Below, piece by piece: positions 52,109-62,219 of a stretch of DNA of 64,000 nucleotides. The position numbers were made by a program, and so were the translations under genes. Numbering within the stretch: position 1 is the first letter of the stretch; each line of letters begins with the position of its first letter. The notes under the pieces are model-generated. The model made no database searches, was not told the origin of the DNA, and saw nothing but the letters and a program-made list of their open reading frames with translations. The stretch comes from Shewanella gaetbuli (lineage in GTDB: Bacteria; Pseudomonadota; Gammaproteobacteria; Enterobacterales; Shewanellaceae), in the NCBI RefSeq assembly GCF_023284065.1, contig NZ_JAKIKP010000010.1:90420-154419 (forward strand). The letters are read 5' to 3'.

Positions 52109-52894
52109 ATGCGAATTGCATTGGGGATCGAATACGATGGCAAAAATTATTTTGGTTGGCAACGCCAAGCTGAAGTGGACTCAGTGCAAGCGCAACTAGA
52201 AAAAGCTTTATCGTATATTGCCAATAAACCGATTGATGTTCAATGTGCTGGTAGAACAGACTCTGGCGTTCATGGTACTGGGCAAGTGGTTCATTTTGAA
52301 ACCGATGCGATTCGTCCAGCCTCAGCATGGACATTTGGCGTTAATACCCAACTTCCTGACACAATAGCGGTACGTTGGGCTAAAGAGGTTGATGATAGTT
52401 TTCATGCGCGCTTTAGTGCGACTGCAAGACGCTATCGCTATATCATTTATAACCACTCCCTAAGACCTGGAATCTTGCGTCATGGCGTTAGCCACTACCA
52501 TGGTGACATTGATGAAACCCTGATGCATCAGGCCGCACAAGTATTATTAGGTGAGCACGACTTCACTAGTTTCAGAGCGATTCAATGTCAATCAAATACG
52601 CCTTTTAGAAACGTTCATCATGTACGTGTGACGCGTCAAGGCATGTACATCATGGTCGATATTCAAGCCAATGCATTTTTACATCATATGGTCAGAAACA
52701 TTGTTGGCTCGTTAATTGAAATTGGTTTAGGCAATAAGCCGCTGGATTGGATGGCATATCTGCTTGAAGCGAAAGATCGTAACCAAGCGGCAGCAACGGC
52801 AAAACCTAATGGTCTGTATCTTGTGGATGTCACTTACCCTGAACAATATAACTTGCCTAAACTCGCTTTAGGGCCATTGTTTATGCTGGACTAA
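52109..52894 (+). CDS. truA: tRNA pseudouridine(38-40) synthase
   Basis: A 261-residue TruA-family enzyme with the catalytic Asp51 in [13 protein letters not shown] and the MVRNIVGSL segment. It converts uridines 38-40 in the anticodon arm of many tRNAs. A GGTTAGG-type site precedes the ATG. In the usual gammaproteobacterial order accD follows truA, but here folC starts 73 bases later. Confidence 0.96.
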   Translation: MRIALGIEYDGKNYFGWQRQAEVDSVQAQLEKALSYIANKPIDVQCAGRTDSGVHGTGQVVHFETDAIRPASAWTFGVNTQLPDTIAVRWAKEVDDSFHARFSATARRYRYIIYNHSLRPGILRHGVSHYHGDIDETLMHQAAQVLLGEHDFTSFRAIQCQSNTPFRNVHHVRVTRQGMYIMVDIQANAFLHHMVRNIVGSLIEIGLGNKPLDWMAYLLEAKDRNQAAATAKPNGLYLVDVTYPEQYNLPKLALGPLFMLD

Positions 52895-52967
52895 CTTTTG
52901 CTACGACATCTACAGTGCGCTTGATATTTTTAAGCTTGATTTGTTAAATGCTCTACGGACAATAAAA

Positions 52968-54269
52968 ATGAATATTCCGACACAAGAATCAAATTTAACG
53001 GATTGGTTAGATTATTTACTCGCTATTCACCCAACAGAAATTGATATGGGGTTAACCCGTGTCACTCAGGTGGCTAAACAGCTTAATGTACTTGATTTGC
53101 AGCCTGCACAAATTATTACCGTAGCCGGCACAAATGGTAAAGGCACAAGCTGTGCCATGCTTGAGTCTATTTTAATTGAGTCAGGAAAAACCGTTGGCGT
53201 GTATAGCTCTCCTCATTTAGTACACTACAACGAAAGAGTCAGAATAAACCAGCAAGATTGTCTTGATGAACAGTTTATTGCTGCATTTTCCGCAATTGAA
53301 GCGGCTAGAGGCGAAATATCATTAACGTTTTTTGAGTACGCGACTTTAGCGGCACTTTATCTTTTCAAGCTTGCTAAGTTAGATGTGATTTTATTAGAAG
53401 TTGGCTTAGGTGGCCGCTTAGATGCCACCAATATGGTTGACTCCACTGCAACTATCATTACTTCAATAGACTTAGACCATCAAGAATACCTCGGTGATAC
53501 CCGCGAGCTAGTGGGGAGAGAAAAAGCTGGGGTGTGCAGAACCGGTTGCATTAGTGTTATCGGCGAGCCTAACTTACCTCAATCTGTTATTGATTATGCT
53601 GAGCAAATTCAGTGTCAACTTGTGCGTGTTGGTGATGATTTCAATTATCAACTACAGCAAGACTCATGGTTATTTCAATCTGATTTAGTGAGTTTTAATG
53701 GTTTAAGTTTACCTCGTTTACCGTTAGCTAATGCCGCATCGGTTGTTGCTTTGGTAACAAAGCTGTGGCCGCAAATTACTCAAGATATGGTCAATAACGG
53801 CTTGCAAAAAGCCTACTTACCCGGCCGGTTAGAGCAACTTATGTCAGCACCTGATGTGCTGGTGGATGTTGCCCATAACCCCCATGCCGCTCGCTATTTA
53901 GCAGAGCAATTACAGCGATTACCTTCAAAAAATGGGCAGCAGCGCAGAATTATTGCTATTTGTGGCATGTTAAAAGACAAAGATATTTCGTCTGTGTTGG
54001 CCACGCTTGCTACGGTTATTTCACAATGGAATATGGTGACATTGCATAATGATAGGGGCGCAACCTCAACTTATTTAGCTCAAAAACTAAATGGGACAAT
54101 CGACATCCAATTAGCGCAAGGCATTGAACATAAGCCATTAAATTTAGTACAAGAGTTTGATAGTATGTCACTTGCATGGGATGCTGTTCGCAAAACTATC
54201 AACGCGGATGATGTGGTAATTGTGTTTGGCTCTTTTTATACTGTAGCCGCGTTTAAATCGTTAATGTAA
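52968..54269 (+). CDS. folC: Dihydrofolate synthase/folylpolyglutamate synthase
   Basis: A 433-residue Mur-ligase-family enzyme. The ATP-binding P-loop is AGTNGKGTS at residues 53-61, and the DAT loop is LGGRLDATNMVD. It adds glutamate to dihydropteroate and then polyglutamylates folates. I chose ATG 52968; a TTG at 52941 would add nine residues. The next gene starts 15 bases after the stop. Confidence 0.94.
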   Translation: MNIPTQESNLTDWLDYLLAIHPTEIDMGLTRVTQVAKQLNVLDLQPAQIITVAGTNGKGTSCAMLESILIESGKTVGVYSSPHLVHYNERVRINQQDCLDEQFIAAFSAIEAARGEISLTFFEYATLAALYLFKLAKLDVILLEVGLGGRLDATNMVDSTATIITSIDLDHQEYLGDTRELVGREKAGVCRTGCISVIGEPNLPQSVIDYAEQIQCQLVRVGDDFNYQLQQDSWLFQSDLVSFNGLSLPRLPLANAASVVALVTKLWPQITQDMVNNGLQKAYLPGRLEQLMSAPDVLVDVAHNPHAARYLAEQLQRLPSKNGQQRRIIAICGMLKDKDISSVLATLATVISQWNMVTLHNDRGATSTYLAQKLNGTIDIQLAQGIEHKPLNLVQEFDSMSLAWDAVRKTINADDVVIVFGSFYTVAAFKSLM

Positions 54270-54284
54270 AACTGGGAATTTACC

Positions 54285-54941
54285 TTGAATCGACAATTTC
54301 AGAATCGTTTAGTGGGAACCATTGTACTTGTTGCATTGGGAGTGATTTTTTTGCCTGATTTATTGGATGGTAAAAAGTCGACTGTGGTTGAAGAGTTTAC
54401 CGAGATCCCACTTAGACCCAATAATCATTACCCATCACAGAACATTCCAGATGAAGAGTTTGAAGTGCTAGAGGTAGCTAGTGTTGATTTAGGTGATGAT
54501 CAAGAGTCTTCAACAACAAACTCAACGCCAGAACAGCCAAAGTCTAAACCGGCTAATTCTTCTCAGCCTAAAGCGTCTAATGAAGATAAAGTGCAAGTTG
54601 CTAAAGCGGATTCATCAAAGTCTGCTACGATTGCAAAACCGCAAGTCAACACGCCAAAAGTGACACCTGAAAAGACGCCTGTAAATAAGGTCAATGCTGG
54701 CTATACCATTCAACTCGGAGGATTTAATAATGCGCAAAATGTTGAGGCATTAGTCGCTAAACTTCGGTTGTCTGGATACACCGCTTATACACTACCCGAT
54801 GTCCCTGTTGATGGTAAGCTAACCAGAGTGTTTGTTGGGCCAGAAATATCAGAAAGTAAATTAGCCGCTCGAAAAGAGGCGATTACAAAATTAACCGGAT
54901 TGAAAGGCAAAATTGTTGCCTATGACCCGTTAGATAAATAA
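54285..54941 (+). CDS. dedD: SPOR-domain membrane protein, DedD-like
   Basis: A 218-residue bitopic protein: a short cytoplasmic start, a membrane helix LVGTIVLVALGVIFLPDLLDG, a disordered Ser/Thr/Lys-rich spacer (about 65-140) and a C-terminal SPOR domain (YTIQLGGFNNAQNVEALVAKL) that binds denuded glycan at the septum. It occupies the dedD position between folC and cvpA, and its N terminus matches E. coli DedD. It starts with TTG, no ATG being available at the conserved position. DedD takes part in cell division. Confidence 0.9.
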   Translation: MNRQFQNRLVGTIVLVALGVIFLPDLLDGKKSTVVEEFTEIPLRPNNHYPSQNIPDEEFEVLEVASVDLGDDQESSTTNSTPEQPKSKPANSSQPKASNEDKVQVAKADSSKSATIAKPQVNTPKVTPEKTPVNKVNAGYTIQLGGFNNAQNVEALVAKLRLSGYTAYTLPDVPVDGKLTRVFVGPEISESKLAARKEAITKLTGLKGKIVAYDPLDK

Positions 54942-55134
54942 TAGGTTAATACTTTTATTTGCTTGATTTTGAATGGATTAATGTGTTTTTTCTTCAGTTT
55001 TAATTGACGTGTTAGCTGATCAGAAAATGATTGTTCTAAATCATGTAAGATTAATTTATATAAACAAAGGTGAGAAATATCTTAACCTCTGTTAGAATCG
55101 CGCCGTCTTAAGGTTTACCCGGATCCCCATCTCA

Positions 55135-55623
55135 ATGGTTTGGATTGATTACGCAATCATTATTGTTATTAGCTTATCTACTATCATTAGTTTGATACGC
55201 GGATTTGCTAAAGAAGCCATGTCGTTAATCGTATGGTTTGCCGCATTTTTTATCGCCAGTCAATTTTATCTCGACCTTGCTGTTCATCTAACTCAAATGC
55301 AAGATGAAATGGTACGCAATGGTGTCGCAATTGCTATTCTGTTTATTGCCACACTTATCATTGGCGCCTTAGTGAATTATCTTCTTGGTCAACTTGTTGC
55401 TAAAACTGGATTATCAGGTACTGATAGAGTCCTCGGCCTGTGCTTCGGCGCAATTCGTGGCGCACTCATTGTCAGTGCGTTGCTGTTTTTTATGGATGCT
55501 TTTACTGGTTTTCCTTCTACCGATTGGTGGAAAGAGTCAATATTAGTGCCCGAATTTGGTGTGGTTATTCAATGGTTTTTCGATTACCTAGAAAACACAT
55601 CAAGCTTTGTACCCAAAATCTAA
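55135..55623 (+). CDS. cvpA: CvpA family inner-membrane protein
   Basis: A 162-residue protein with four hydrophobic segments and the family features [19 protein letters not shown] and [19 protein letters not shown]. Originally found as colicin V production protein; probable role in envelope homeostasis. It lies 35 bases before purF, as in E. coli. The gap of 193 bases upstream probably holds the promoter; I see no good PurR box in it. Confidence 0.93.
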   Translation: MVWIDYAIIIVISLSTIISLIRGFAKEAMSLIVWFAAFFIASQFYLDLAVHLTQMQDEMVRNGVAIAILFIATLIIGALVNYLLGQLVAKTGLSGTDRVLGLCFGAIRGALIVSALLFFMDAFTGFPSTDWWKESILVPEFGVVIQWFFDYLENTSSFVPKI

Positions 55624-55658
55624 AACTATAAAACACCTTACAATGAGGAACCTTACCC

Positions 55659-57173
55659 ATGTGTGGTATCGTCGGAATAGTAGGCAAATCTTCAGTTAAT
55701 CAAACGATTTATGATGCACTTACCGTGCTTCAACATCGTGGTCAAGACGCTGCTGGTATTGTAACCGTTGACGTAAATGCATTTCGTTTACGTAAAGCTA
55801 ATGGTTTAGTTAAAGACGTTTTTGAGCCAAAACATATGCAACGCCTTCAAGGTAATGCAGGCATTGGTCATGTGCGTTATCCCACAGCAGGTAGCTCAAG
55901 CGCATCAGAAGCTCAGCCTTTTTATGTAAACTCACCGTTTGGCATTTCATTGGCTCATAATGGCAATTTAACCAATACGATTGAGCTTGCTGAAAGCTTG
56001 TTAAAGAAGCGTCGTCATATTAATACAACTTCAGACTCTGAAATTTTATTAAACTTGTTAGCTGATGAGTTACAAGAAACCCGCAGTCTGACGTTATCTG
56101 CTGATGAAGTATTCGATGCGGTTAGCAAAGTACACGCTCAAACTCGTGGTGCCTATGCAGTTACTGCGATGATTATCGGACAAGGTCTTGTTGCATTTCG
56201 TGACCCATTTGGTATTCGTCCGCTAGTGTTAGGTAAGCAAGAAACACCTTCAGGCACTGAATATATGGTTGCCTCTGAATCTGTAGCATTAGATGCGGTA
56301 GGCTTTGAAGTGATGCGTGATGTTGCCCCCGGTGAAGCGATTTACGTTACCTTAGATGGTCAATTATTTACTCGTCAATGTGCTACAGAATACAGCTATG
56401 CGCCATGTATTTTCGAATTTGTTTATTTTGCGCGTCCTGATTCAACTATCGATAATATTTCTGTGTACGGTAGTCGTGTCAATATGGGTACCAAACTGGG
56501 TGAGAAAATCAAAAAAGAATGGGAAGAGCATGATATTGATGTGGTTATTCCTATTCCTGAAACTTCGTGTGATGTTGCGCTAGAAATTGCCCGCTCAATG
56601 GATTTGCCTTATCGCCAAGGGTTTGTAAAAAACCGTTATATTGGTCGTACGTTTATCATGCCTGGACAGCAAGAGCGTAAAAAGTCTGTTCGTCGTAAAC
56701 TGAATGCCATTAATGCTGAGTTTAAAGGCAAGAACGTACTGTTGGTTGATGACTCAATTGTGCGTGGAACCACCTCTGAGCAGATTATCGAGATGGCTCG
56801 TGAAGCGGGTGCCAAAAAAGTTTACTTTGCTTCAGCAGCCCCTGAGATTCGTTTCCCGAACGTATATGGTATTGATATGCCAACCACCAATGAGTTGATT
56901 GCTCATGGTCGTGATGCTGATGAAATTGCTAAAATTATCGGCGCGGACGGAATCATTTTCCAAGATTTGCATGATTTAGTTGAAGCAGTAAGAATGGAAA
57001 ATCCAGATGTGAAAACATTTGAAACATCAGTGTTTGATGGTAATTATATTACTAAAGATGTTGATCAATCTTACCTCGATCATATTATGCAATTGCGTAA
57101 TGATGATGCGAAAGCGAATCGCAATAAAGATATCGGAACTAACCTTGAAATGCACAATGTGTGTCATCCATAA
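55659..57173 (+). CDS. purF: Amidophosphoribosyltransferase
   Basis: A 504-residue enzyme for the first committed step of purine synthesis. The N-terminal Cys2 nucleophile of the glutaminase domain is in MCGIVGIVG; the PRPP-binding motif is [24 protein letters not shown] and the HVRYPTAG regions are typical. AATGAGGAA precedes the ATG. A terminator follows. Confidence 0.97.
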   Translation: MCGIVGIVGKSSVNQTIYDALTVLQHRGQDAAGIVTVDVNAFRLRKANGLVKDVFEPKHMQRLQGNAGIGHVRYPTAGSSSASEAQPFYVNSPFGISLAHNGNLTNTIELAESLLKKRRHINTTSDSEILLNLLADELQETRSLTLSADEVFDAVSKVHAQTRGAYAVTAMIIGQGLVAFRDPFGIRPLVLGKQETPSGTEYMVASESVALDAVGFEVMRDVAPGEAIYVTLDGQLFTRQCATEYSYAPCIFEFVYFARPDSTIDNISVYGSRVNMGTKLGEKIKKEWEEHDIDVVIPIPETSCDVALEIARSMDLPYRQGFVKNRYIGRTFIMPGQQERKKSVRRKLNAINAEFKGKNVLLVDDSIVRGTTSEQIIEMAREAGAKKVYFASAAPEIRFPNVYGIDMPTTNELIAHGRDADEIAKIIGADGIIFQDLHDLVEAVRMENPDVKTFETSVFDGNYITKDVDQSYLDHIMQLRNDDAKANRNKDIGTNLEMHNVCHP

Positions 57174-57198
57174 GCGTTAATGCTCTTTTATCCAATAC

Positions 57199-57224
57199 AA
57201 AAGGCTTCAATTGAAGCCTTTTTT
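57199..57224. terminator. Terminator between purF and menA
   Basis: AAAAGGCTTCAA paired with TTGAAGCCTTTT, symmetric and able to end purF transcripts; it may also stop menA transcripts from the other side. Confidence 0.85.
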
Positions 57225-57278
57225 AATACTCATCGAAAACATGCTCCATGAGAAAGAGGTTTGTTAAGTTAAACCGCT

Positions 57279-58163
57279 TTACACTGTATTAAGGCTGATA
57301 ATTAAACCTACACTAAACAAGACGCTAAATATCATGGTGAGCTTAGCTGTTTTGCCCAAAATAGGGTTTAACGCTTCACCTGAGCTTTCGCTAAAGTCTC
57401 TGCTTAAATTTCTGGCAAGTACCAATGAAACACCTGCAAGTAATACCGGCCACCCATCTAATGCGCCAAATAAAAAGCCGGCAATAATAATCCCGAAAGG
57501 TAAGTAAACGAAACTCTGATATAACACTTTGGCTTGGGGTTCACCAATTCTAACGGCTAAGGTTTTCTTACCCGCTTTGGTATCTGTTTTGATATCTCGT
57601 GTATTATTAACGAGCATAATCGCGGCATTAAAAAAACCAATAGCACATCCTAATAACCAAGCGGTTAAATTAGTATTACCAGCTTGAAGGTAATAGCTAC
57701 CCACAACGGCCACTAAACCAAAAAATACAAACGCCGCGACTTCACCTAAACCATGAGACGCTAAAGGGTAGGGCCCTCCACTGTAGCATAATGCCCCTAA
57801 AATAGAGGCGGCCGCTAATATAGCGATGGGCCAGCCACCATGAAAAATTAACAATGAGCCCACTAATAAGGCGCTGACTAAACATATCACCATCGCATTA
57901 CGCACAGCAGTAGGTTTAATTAAACCACTTTGGCTGACTCTAACCGGGCCTAATCGCTCATCGGTATCGATGCCGTTTTTGAAGTCAAAATAATCATTGG
58001 CTAAATTTACCGATATTTGTAAAAGTAGACCACAAAGCATTGAAATAGCTGCGATTAGCCAGCTAAATTGAGTCAGTCCAATGGCTAAAATATTGCCAAT
58101 TAATAAAGGGCCTATCGCGGCCGGCAAGGTTCTTGGGCGAATCGCCAATATCCAAGGTTGCAT
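57279..58163 (-). CDS. menA: 1,4-dihydroxy-2-naphthoate polyprenyltransferase
   Basis: A 294-residue UbiA-family membrane enzyme from the chosen ATG. The prenyl-diphosphate-binding motif is NDYFDFKNGIDTDERLGPVR and the second Asp motif NNTRDIKTDTKAGKKTL. It joins a polyprenyl chain to DHNA, giving demethylmenaquinone. In Shewanella menaquinone feeds the anaerobic chain through CymA, so the gene is functionally linked to the Mtr locus although 45 kb away. The frame can be extended by three residues to a TTG at 58172. Confidence 0.94.
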   Translation of the reverse strand: MQPWILAIRPRTLPAAIGPLLIGNILAIGLTQFSWLIAAISMLCGLLLQISVNLANDYFDFKNGIDTDERLGPVRVSQSGLIKPTAVRNAMVICLVSALLVGSLLIFHGGWPIAILAAASILGALCYSGGPYPLASHGLGEVAAFVFFGLVAVVGSYYLQAGNTNLTAWLLGCAIGFFNAAIMLVNNTRDIKTDTKAGKKTLAVRIGEPQAKVLYQSFVYLPFGIIIAGFLFGALDGWPVLLAGVSLVLARNLSRDFSESSGEALNPILGKTAKLTMIFSVLFSVGLIISLNTV

Positions 58164-58368
58164 AAACACCAAATCACAAAATTAGTAATGGCTAATAGTT
58201 TATCAAAATTTGTTAATATCTGCTGTGAAGTTTATTTGCTTTATATCACTAAATTAACACTCAAAAGGGGTGTTTGTGCGTTTGATTAAAAAGCGTGAAA
58301 AGAAACTAGCTCTAGCGCAATGCTTTAGGTAGTCTTATGAGTAATTTATGCTGTTAAGAGTTGTGAAG

Positions 58369-59232
58369 ATGAGCCAAGTATTAAACGATTTATTGTCATT
58401 ATTGTCACTTGAACAAATAGAAATGGGCCTATATCGAGGCCAGAGCCAAGATCTCGGTTTTGGTCATGTGTTTGGTGGACAAGTGATGGGGCAGGCGTTA
58501 AGTGCGGCCAAACAAACGGTAAGTGAAGATCGCCACGTCCATTCTTTACATTCGTATTTTTTACGTGCAGGGGATGAAAAGCTGCCTATTGTATATGATG
58601 TTGAAACCATGCGTGACGGTGGTAGTTTTAGTGCCAGAAGGGTAAAAGCCATTCAAAAGGGCAGGCCGATATTTTATATGACTTGCTCATTTCAAACCAT
58701 TGAAGAAGGCTTTGACCATCAGGCGATAATGCCTGATGTACCAGGACCTGAGGGGCTGTTGAATCAACAAGAACTTGCTATGACTATGCGGGATAAAGTG
58801 CCTGCGAAAATGTTAGAGAAGTTCATGGCCGATGCGCCTATTGAAATGCGTTTAGTTGATCCTTTCAACCCGCTAGCTCCGGTTACTCGTGAACCTATAA
58901 GACATGTTTGGCTTAGAGCAAATGGTAATATTCCAGATGATCATAGCATTCAAGAATATTTACTCGCCTATGCATCTGACTTTAATTTTTTAGTTACTGC
59001 AGCTCAACCACACGGGGTGTCGTTTTTAACCCCTGGTGTCCGTATGGCGACGATTGACCATTCAATGTGGTTTCATCGGCCATTTAATATGAGTGAGTGG
59101 ATTTTATATAGTATTGAAAGCCCAAATGCAGGAGGCGGAAGAGGTTTTGTTAAAGGACAGTTTTTTGATCAGCAAGGCCGCTTAGTGGCTTCGGCGACTC
59201 AAGAAGGACTATTGAGAATGAGTCAAAAGTAA
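58369..59232 (+). CDS. tesB: Acyl-CoA thioesterase II
   Basis: A 287-residue double hot-dog thioesterase. [39 protein letters not shown] follows E. coli TesB from its first residue, which fixes the start at 58369 rather than 58348. The catalytic Asp, Thr and Gln region is in [14 protein letters not shown]. It hydrolyses medium- to long-chain acyl-CoAs. The next gene is YbaY-like, as in E. coli, where tesB and ybaY are neighbours. Confidence 0.95.
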   Translation: MSQVLNDLLSLLSLEQIEMGLYRGQSQDLGFGHVFGGQVMGQALSAAKQTVSEDRHVHSLHSYFLRAGDEKLPIVYDVETMRDGGSFSARRVKAIQKGRPIFYMTCSFQTIEEGFDHQAIMPDVPGPEGLLNQQELAMTMRDKVPAKMLEKFMADAPIEMRLVDPFNPLAPVTREPIRHVWLRANGNIPDDHSIQEYLLAYASDFNFLVTAAQPHGVSFLTPGVRMATIDHSMWFHRPFNMSEWILYSIESPNAGGGRGFVKGQFFDQQGRLVASATQEGLLRMSQK

Positions 59233-59266
59233 TTAATGATTAATAATAGAAATTAGGCTACAACAT

Positions 59267-59671
59267 ATGAGTAAATTAAAAACAGTATTAATTAGCACCT
59301 TATTCAGTTTATTTTTCATCACGGGTTGTGTCACAGTGGCACCAGAACCGCCAATTGTTGTAAATGGATATGCTGGCTATTTGGAAAAAATAACCTTGCC
59401 AAAAGGGAGTAAAATCAATATTGCAGTTATTGACTTTAATACACCTGGGTCAATTATTTCGCAAAAAACGTTTGATATTGCACGAGCTCCTGTTCCTTTT
59501 AAGTTTATTTTTCAGCCAGATACAATAGATGATGACATTGATTATGGGGTGGTAGCTATGATCACCTATCAAGGTAAAGTCATTTTTCAAACTTATGATA
59601 AATATCAAGTCATTAATAACGATAAGTTTACAACCGAAGTCATAATGAAACCGGTTAAGGTTGTCGACTAA
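59267..59671 (+). CDS. YbaY/YscW-family lipoprotein
   Basis: A 134-residue lipoprotein with the lipobox ITGC (Cys near residue 21) and a single beta-sandwich domain (GYLEKITLPKGSKINIAVIDF, then VPFKFIFQ). The family PF09619 includes E. coli YbaY, which lies beside tesB there too, and YscW pilotins of type III secretion. No secretion genes are here, so the role is unknown. A terminator follows. Confidence 0.83.
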   Translation: MSKLKTVLISTLFSLFFITGCVTVAPEPPIVVNGYAGYLEKITLPKGSKINIAVIDFNTPGSIISQKTFDIARAPVPFKFIFQPDTIDDDIDYGVVAMITYQGKVIFQTYDKYQVINNDKFTTEVIMKPVKVVD

Positions 59672-59690
59672 TATCTGCTTAATTCAATAT

Positions 59691-59728
59691 AAATGTCGCT
59701 AAGTTTGATGTTGTTAGCGACATTTTTA
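59691..59728 (+). terminator. Terminator after the YbaY-like gene
   Basis: AAATGTCGCTAA pairs exactly with TTAGCGACATTT across an 11-base loop, followed by TTATT. Confidence 0.85.
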
Positions 59729-59932
59729 TTGAGCCTCCTCGATTGTTTCAGACCTATCTGCTCGGTATCATTTGGCGTTACAGTCGGTATTATCATATGA
59801 CTTACTCAAATGTAAAACATTGACTCACTGAGTATTATTGTAAATCTAGCTCACATTCTGCAACCTTGAATATTGCTAAAAAATATCCTCAGAACATAAT
59901 GATTTTTCGTCGTTATTTTTTGTGGCAAGTCT

Positions 59933-61183
59933 GTGTTTTTTCAAAAAGTGAATATCACTGCTAATCAAAGTGAATCAGAGCAAGGTAAACAAGGCCGATT
60001 AATCTGGGCTTTGTGTCTCGCCTCCATCGTTATTTATATCAATTTATATACCGTTCAAGGGATGTTGCCTCTGATTGCGGAGCATTTTAATGTCACTGGT
60101 GCACAGTCAACATTGGTGTTATCTGTAACCAGTTTTACATTGGCATTTTCATTATTATTTTATGCCGTGTTATCTGACCGAGTCGGTCGATTAAAGCCCA
60201 TTATTATTAGTCTATGGCTATTAGCTTGTTCAAATATCCTGCTGATATTTACGACAAGCTTTGATGCCTTAGTGATTATTAGGTTAATTCAAGGATTTTT
60301 ACTCGCTGCCGTTCCTGCAATTGCAATGGCTTATTTTAAAGAGCAGCTTGCACCAGATTTTATGCTTAAAGCCGCTGCGACTTATATTATGGCGAACAGC
60401 TTAGGCGGGATCTTTGGTCGTTTATTTGGCGGGCTGATGTCACAGCATCTATCTTGGCAACAATCTATGGGATTAGTGTTTGTTGTTACGCTGTTAGGTG
60501 TGGCTTTAGTTACTTATTTACTCCCTAGAAAAGAAATAAAACCTGACATAAATCAAAACAATACAACGCAACCTAAAAGTAAGTTATTTAATGATCTTAA
60601 AGGGTTTTTAATACACCTTAAAGATAGCAAAATGCGTTTAGTTTTCATTATTGGTGGGGTGGCTTTTATGATGATGGTTAATCAGTTCAGTTTTATTCAA
60701 TTGCACTTAATGTCGTCGCCTTATGATTTAAGCCGCTTTAGTGCAACGCTGATATTTCTATGTTATTTAAGTGGCACGTTTACGTCTTATTTATCAGCAA
60801 AGTGGGTAGTAAAGTATGGCTCGATTGTATTATTTAAAGCCGCTTTCTTATTCATGGTATTAGGGACACTATTAACGCTACACGATACCTTGTGGGCCAT
60901 TGTTTTAGGTTTTCTCATTACAGCAAGTGGATTCTTCTTAACTCATAGTTGCTGCAACTCATTTGTGGCGATTAAAGCGACAGCTCATCGAGCTAAAGCA
61001 ACATCATTATATTTATGTAGTTACTACTTAGGGGCAGCATTAGGTGGGCCATATTTGATGATATTTTGGCAACAGGCGGAATGGCCTGGTGTTGTTGTCG
61101 GTTCTTTGAGTTTATTACTATTACTGTTTATCGCTATTTGGTTTTTAAGTAGAGGCAAACTGGAAGAAACCACTAATATCTGA
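59933..61183 (+). CDS. MFS transporter, YnfM-like
   Basis: A 416-residue major facilitator with 12 predicted membrane segments. The motif after segment 2 is DRVGRLKPI, and the first helix region LYTVQGMLPLIAEHFNVT is typical of the YnfM/CmlA-like drug-proton antiporters. Substrate unknown; sugar or drug efflux is possible. The start is a GTG with no clear ribosome-binding site, so the first 15-20 residues are uncertain. The gene is isolated by a 261-base gap upstream. Confidence 0.85.
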   Translation: MFFQKVNITANQSESEQGKQGRLIWALCLASIVIYINLYTVQGMLPLIAEHFNVTGAQSTLVLSVTSFTLAFSLLFYAVLSDRVGRLKPIIISLWLLACSNILLIFTTSFDALVIIRLIQGFLLAAVPAIAMAYFKEQLAPDFMLKAAATYIMANSLGGIFGRLFGGLMSQHLSWQQSMGLVFVVTLLGVALVTYLLPRKEIKPDINQNNTTQPKSKLFNDLKGFLIHLKDSKMRLVFIIGGVAFMMMVNQFSFIQLHLMSSPYDLSRFSATLIFLCYLSGTFTSYLSAKWVVKYGSIVLFKAAFLFMVLGTLLTLHDTLWAIVLGFLITASGFFLTHSCCNSFVAIKATAHRAKATSLYLCSYYLGAALGGPYLMIFWQQAEWPGVVVGSLSLLLLLFIAIWFLSRGKLEETTNI

Positions 61184-61335
61184 GGAGTAGGGGCTAAATC
61201 AATAAATGGTTGCAATAACACTCGTAACTTTGCAAAAGTTATTAAAATAAAAACTATGCAATAAAAGACTAAAGTTTCACCGTAAAGCTTATGTTGTACT
61301 GCTAGAGAGGAATATAAATTGAAGATTGGACTATA

Positions 61336-61411
61336 TGGTGGTCGCTACTGGGCTCGAACCAGTGACCCCCTCCTTGTAAGGGAGGTGCTCTCCCAGCTGA
61401 GCTAAGCGACC
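61336..61411 (-). tRNA. tRNA-Val(TAC), copy 1 of 6 (last transcribed)
   Basis: 76 bases with encoded CCA. Read on the minus strand the anticodon loop is CTTACAA (anticodon TAC), and the acceptor GGTCGCT pairs with AGCGACC. Last in transcription order; its flanks pair only over 5 bp. Confidence 0.97.
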
Positions 61412-61441
61412 TGGGAATAGTAAGTTGCACTATTGAAGATA

Positions 61442-61517
61442 TGGTGGTCGCTACTGGGCTCGAACCAGTGACCCCCTCCTTGTAAGGGAGGTGCTCTCCC
61501 AGCTGAGCTAAGCGACC
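61442..61517 (-). tRNA. tRNA-Val(TAC), copy 2 of 6
   Basis: Identical in sequence to copy 1, with encoded CCA. The leader and trailer pair as TATTGAAGATA (61431-61441) with TATCTTTCAAT (61523-61533), with one bulged base. Confidence 0.97.
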
Positions 61518-61544
61518 TGGGATATCTTTCAATTATTTACATTA

Positions 61545-61620
61545 TGGTGGTCGCTACTGGGCTCGAACCAGTGACCCCCTCCTTGTAAGGGAGGTGCTCT
61601 CCCAGCTGAGCTAAGCGACC
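61545..61620 (-). tRNA. tRNA-Val(TAC), copy 3 of 6
   Basis: Identical to the other copies, encoded CCA. Flanks pair as TTTACATTA (61536-61544) with TAATGTAAA (61626-61634). Confidence 0.97.
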
Positions 61621-61658
61621 TGGGATAATGTAAAATACACTTGTGAGAGTTCAAAAAA

Positions 61659-61734
61659 TGGTGGTCGCTACTGGGCTCGAACCAGTGACCCCCTCCTTGT
61701 AAGGGAGGTGCTCTCCCAGCTGAGCTAAGCGACC
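61659..61734 (-). tRNA. tRNA-Val(TAC), copy 4 of 6
   Basis: Identical to the other copies, encoded CCA. Flanks pair as AGAGTTC (61646-61652) with GAACTCT (61738-61744); six A residues separate the left arm from the gene. Confidence 0.97.
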
Positions 61735-61761
61735 TGGGAACTCTACACAATGTTAATTATA

Positions 61762-61837
61762 TGGTGGTCGCTACTGGGCTCGAACCAGTGACCCCCTCCT
61801 TGTAAGGGAGGTGCTCTCCCAGCTGAGCTAAGCGACC
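61762..61837 (-). tRNA. tRNA-Val(TAC), copy 5 of 6
   Basis: Identical to the other copies, encoded CCA. Flanks pair perfectly over 11 bases: TGTTAATTATA (61751-61761) with TATAATTAACA (61844-61854). Confidence 0.97.
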
Positions 61838-61880
61838 TGGGAATATAATTAACAACATAATTATTTCATCAATGAAATAA

Positions 61881-61956
61881 TGGTGGTCGCTACTGGGCTC
61901 GAACCAGTGACCCCCTCCTTGTAAGGGAGGTGCTCTCCCAGCTGAGCTAAGCGACC
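61881..61956 (-). tRNA. tRNA-Val(TAC), copy 6 of 6 (first transcribed)
   Basis: Identical to the other copies, encoded CCA. It is the promoter-proximal gene. No leader/trailer pairing; instead its trailer forms its own hairpin, TTATTTCAT and ATGAAATAA at 61861-61880. Confidence 0.97.
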
Positions 61957-61975
61957 TCATGCTGTGTGGAGCCGT

Positions 61976-62003
61976 ATTATAGGGAGCAAGGATTGAGTGT
62001 CAA
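61976..62003 (-). promoter_or_regulatory. Consensus promoter of the tRNA-Val array
   Basis: On the minus strand TTGACA (61998-62003), a 16-base spacer and TATAAT (61976-61981), both perfect. The next bases ACGGCTCC form a fairly GC-rich discriminator, as in stable-RNA promoters under stringent control. Confidence 0.88.
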
Positions 62004-62219
62004 CGGTTTTTCAATAAAAAAATACTAATCGTGCTAATTTTGCGCCATTTGACGCTTTGTTAAGCAATGGATATTTATAATTTGCTAAAAATCATTCAAG
62101 CTTTGATACCAAGCATTTCAACCGCTGTCATAGGCTGTTAGAATATTCGCCACTTTTTATTCTAGTTTGTTGATATAAATTGTATCAGCAATCATTTTTA
62201 TATAGGTTAGTGTCCGATT

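Noticed and set aside
61302..61960. Minus-strand open frames repeating RSLSSAGRAPPLQGGGHWFEPSSDHH
   Set aside because: These are translations of the tRNA-Val genes and their spacers; the bases fold as tRNAs.
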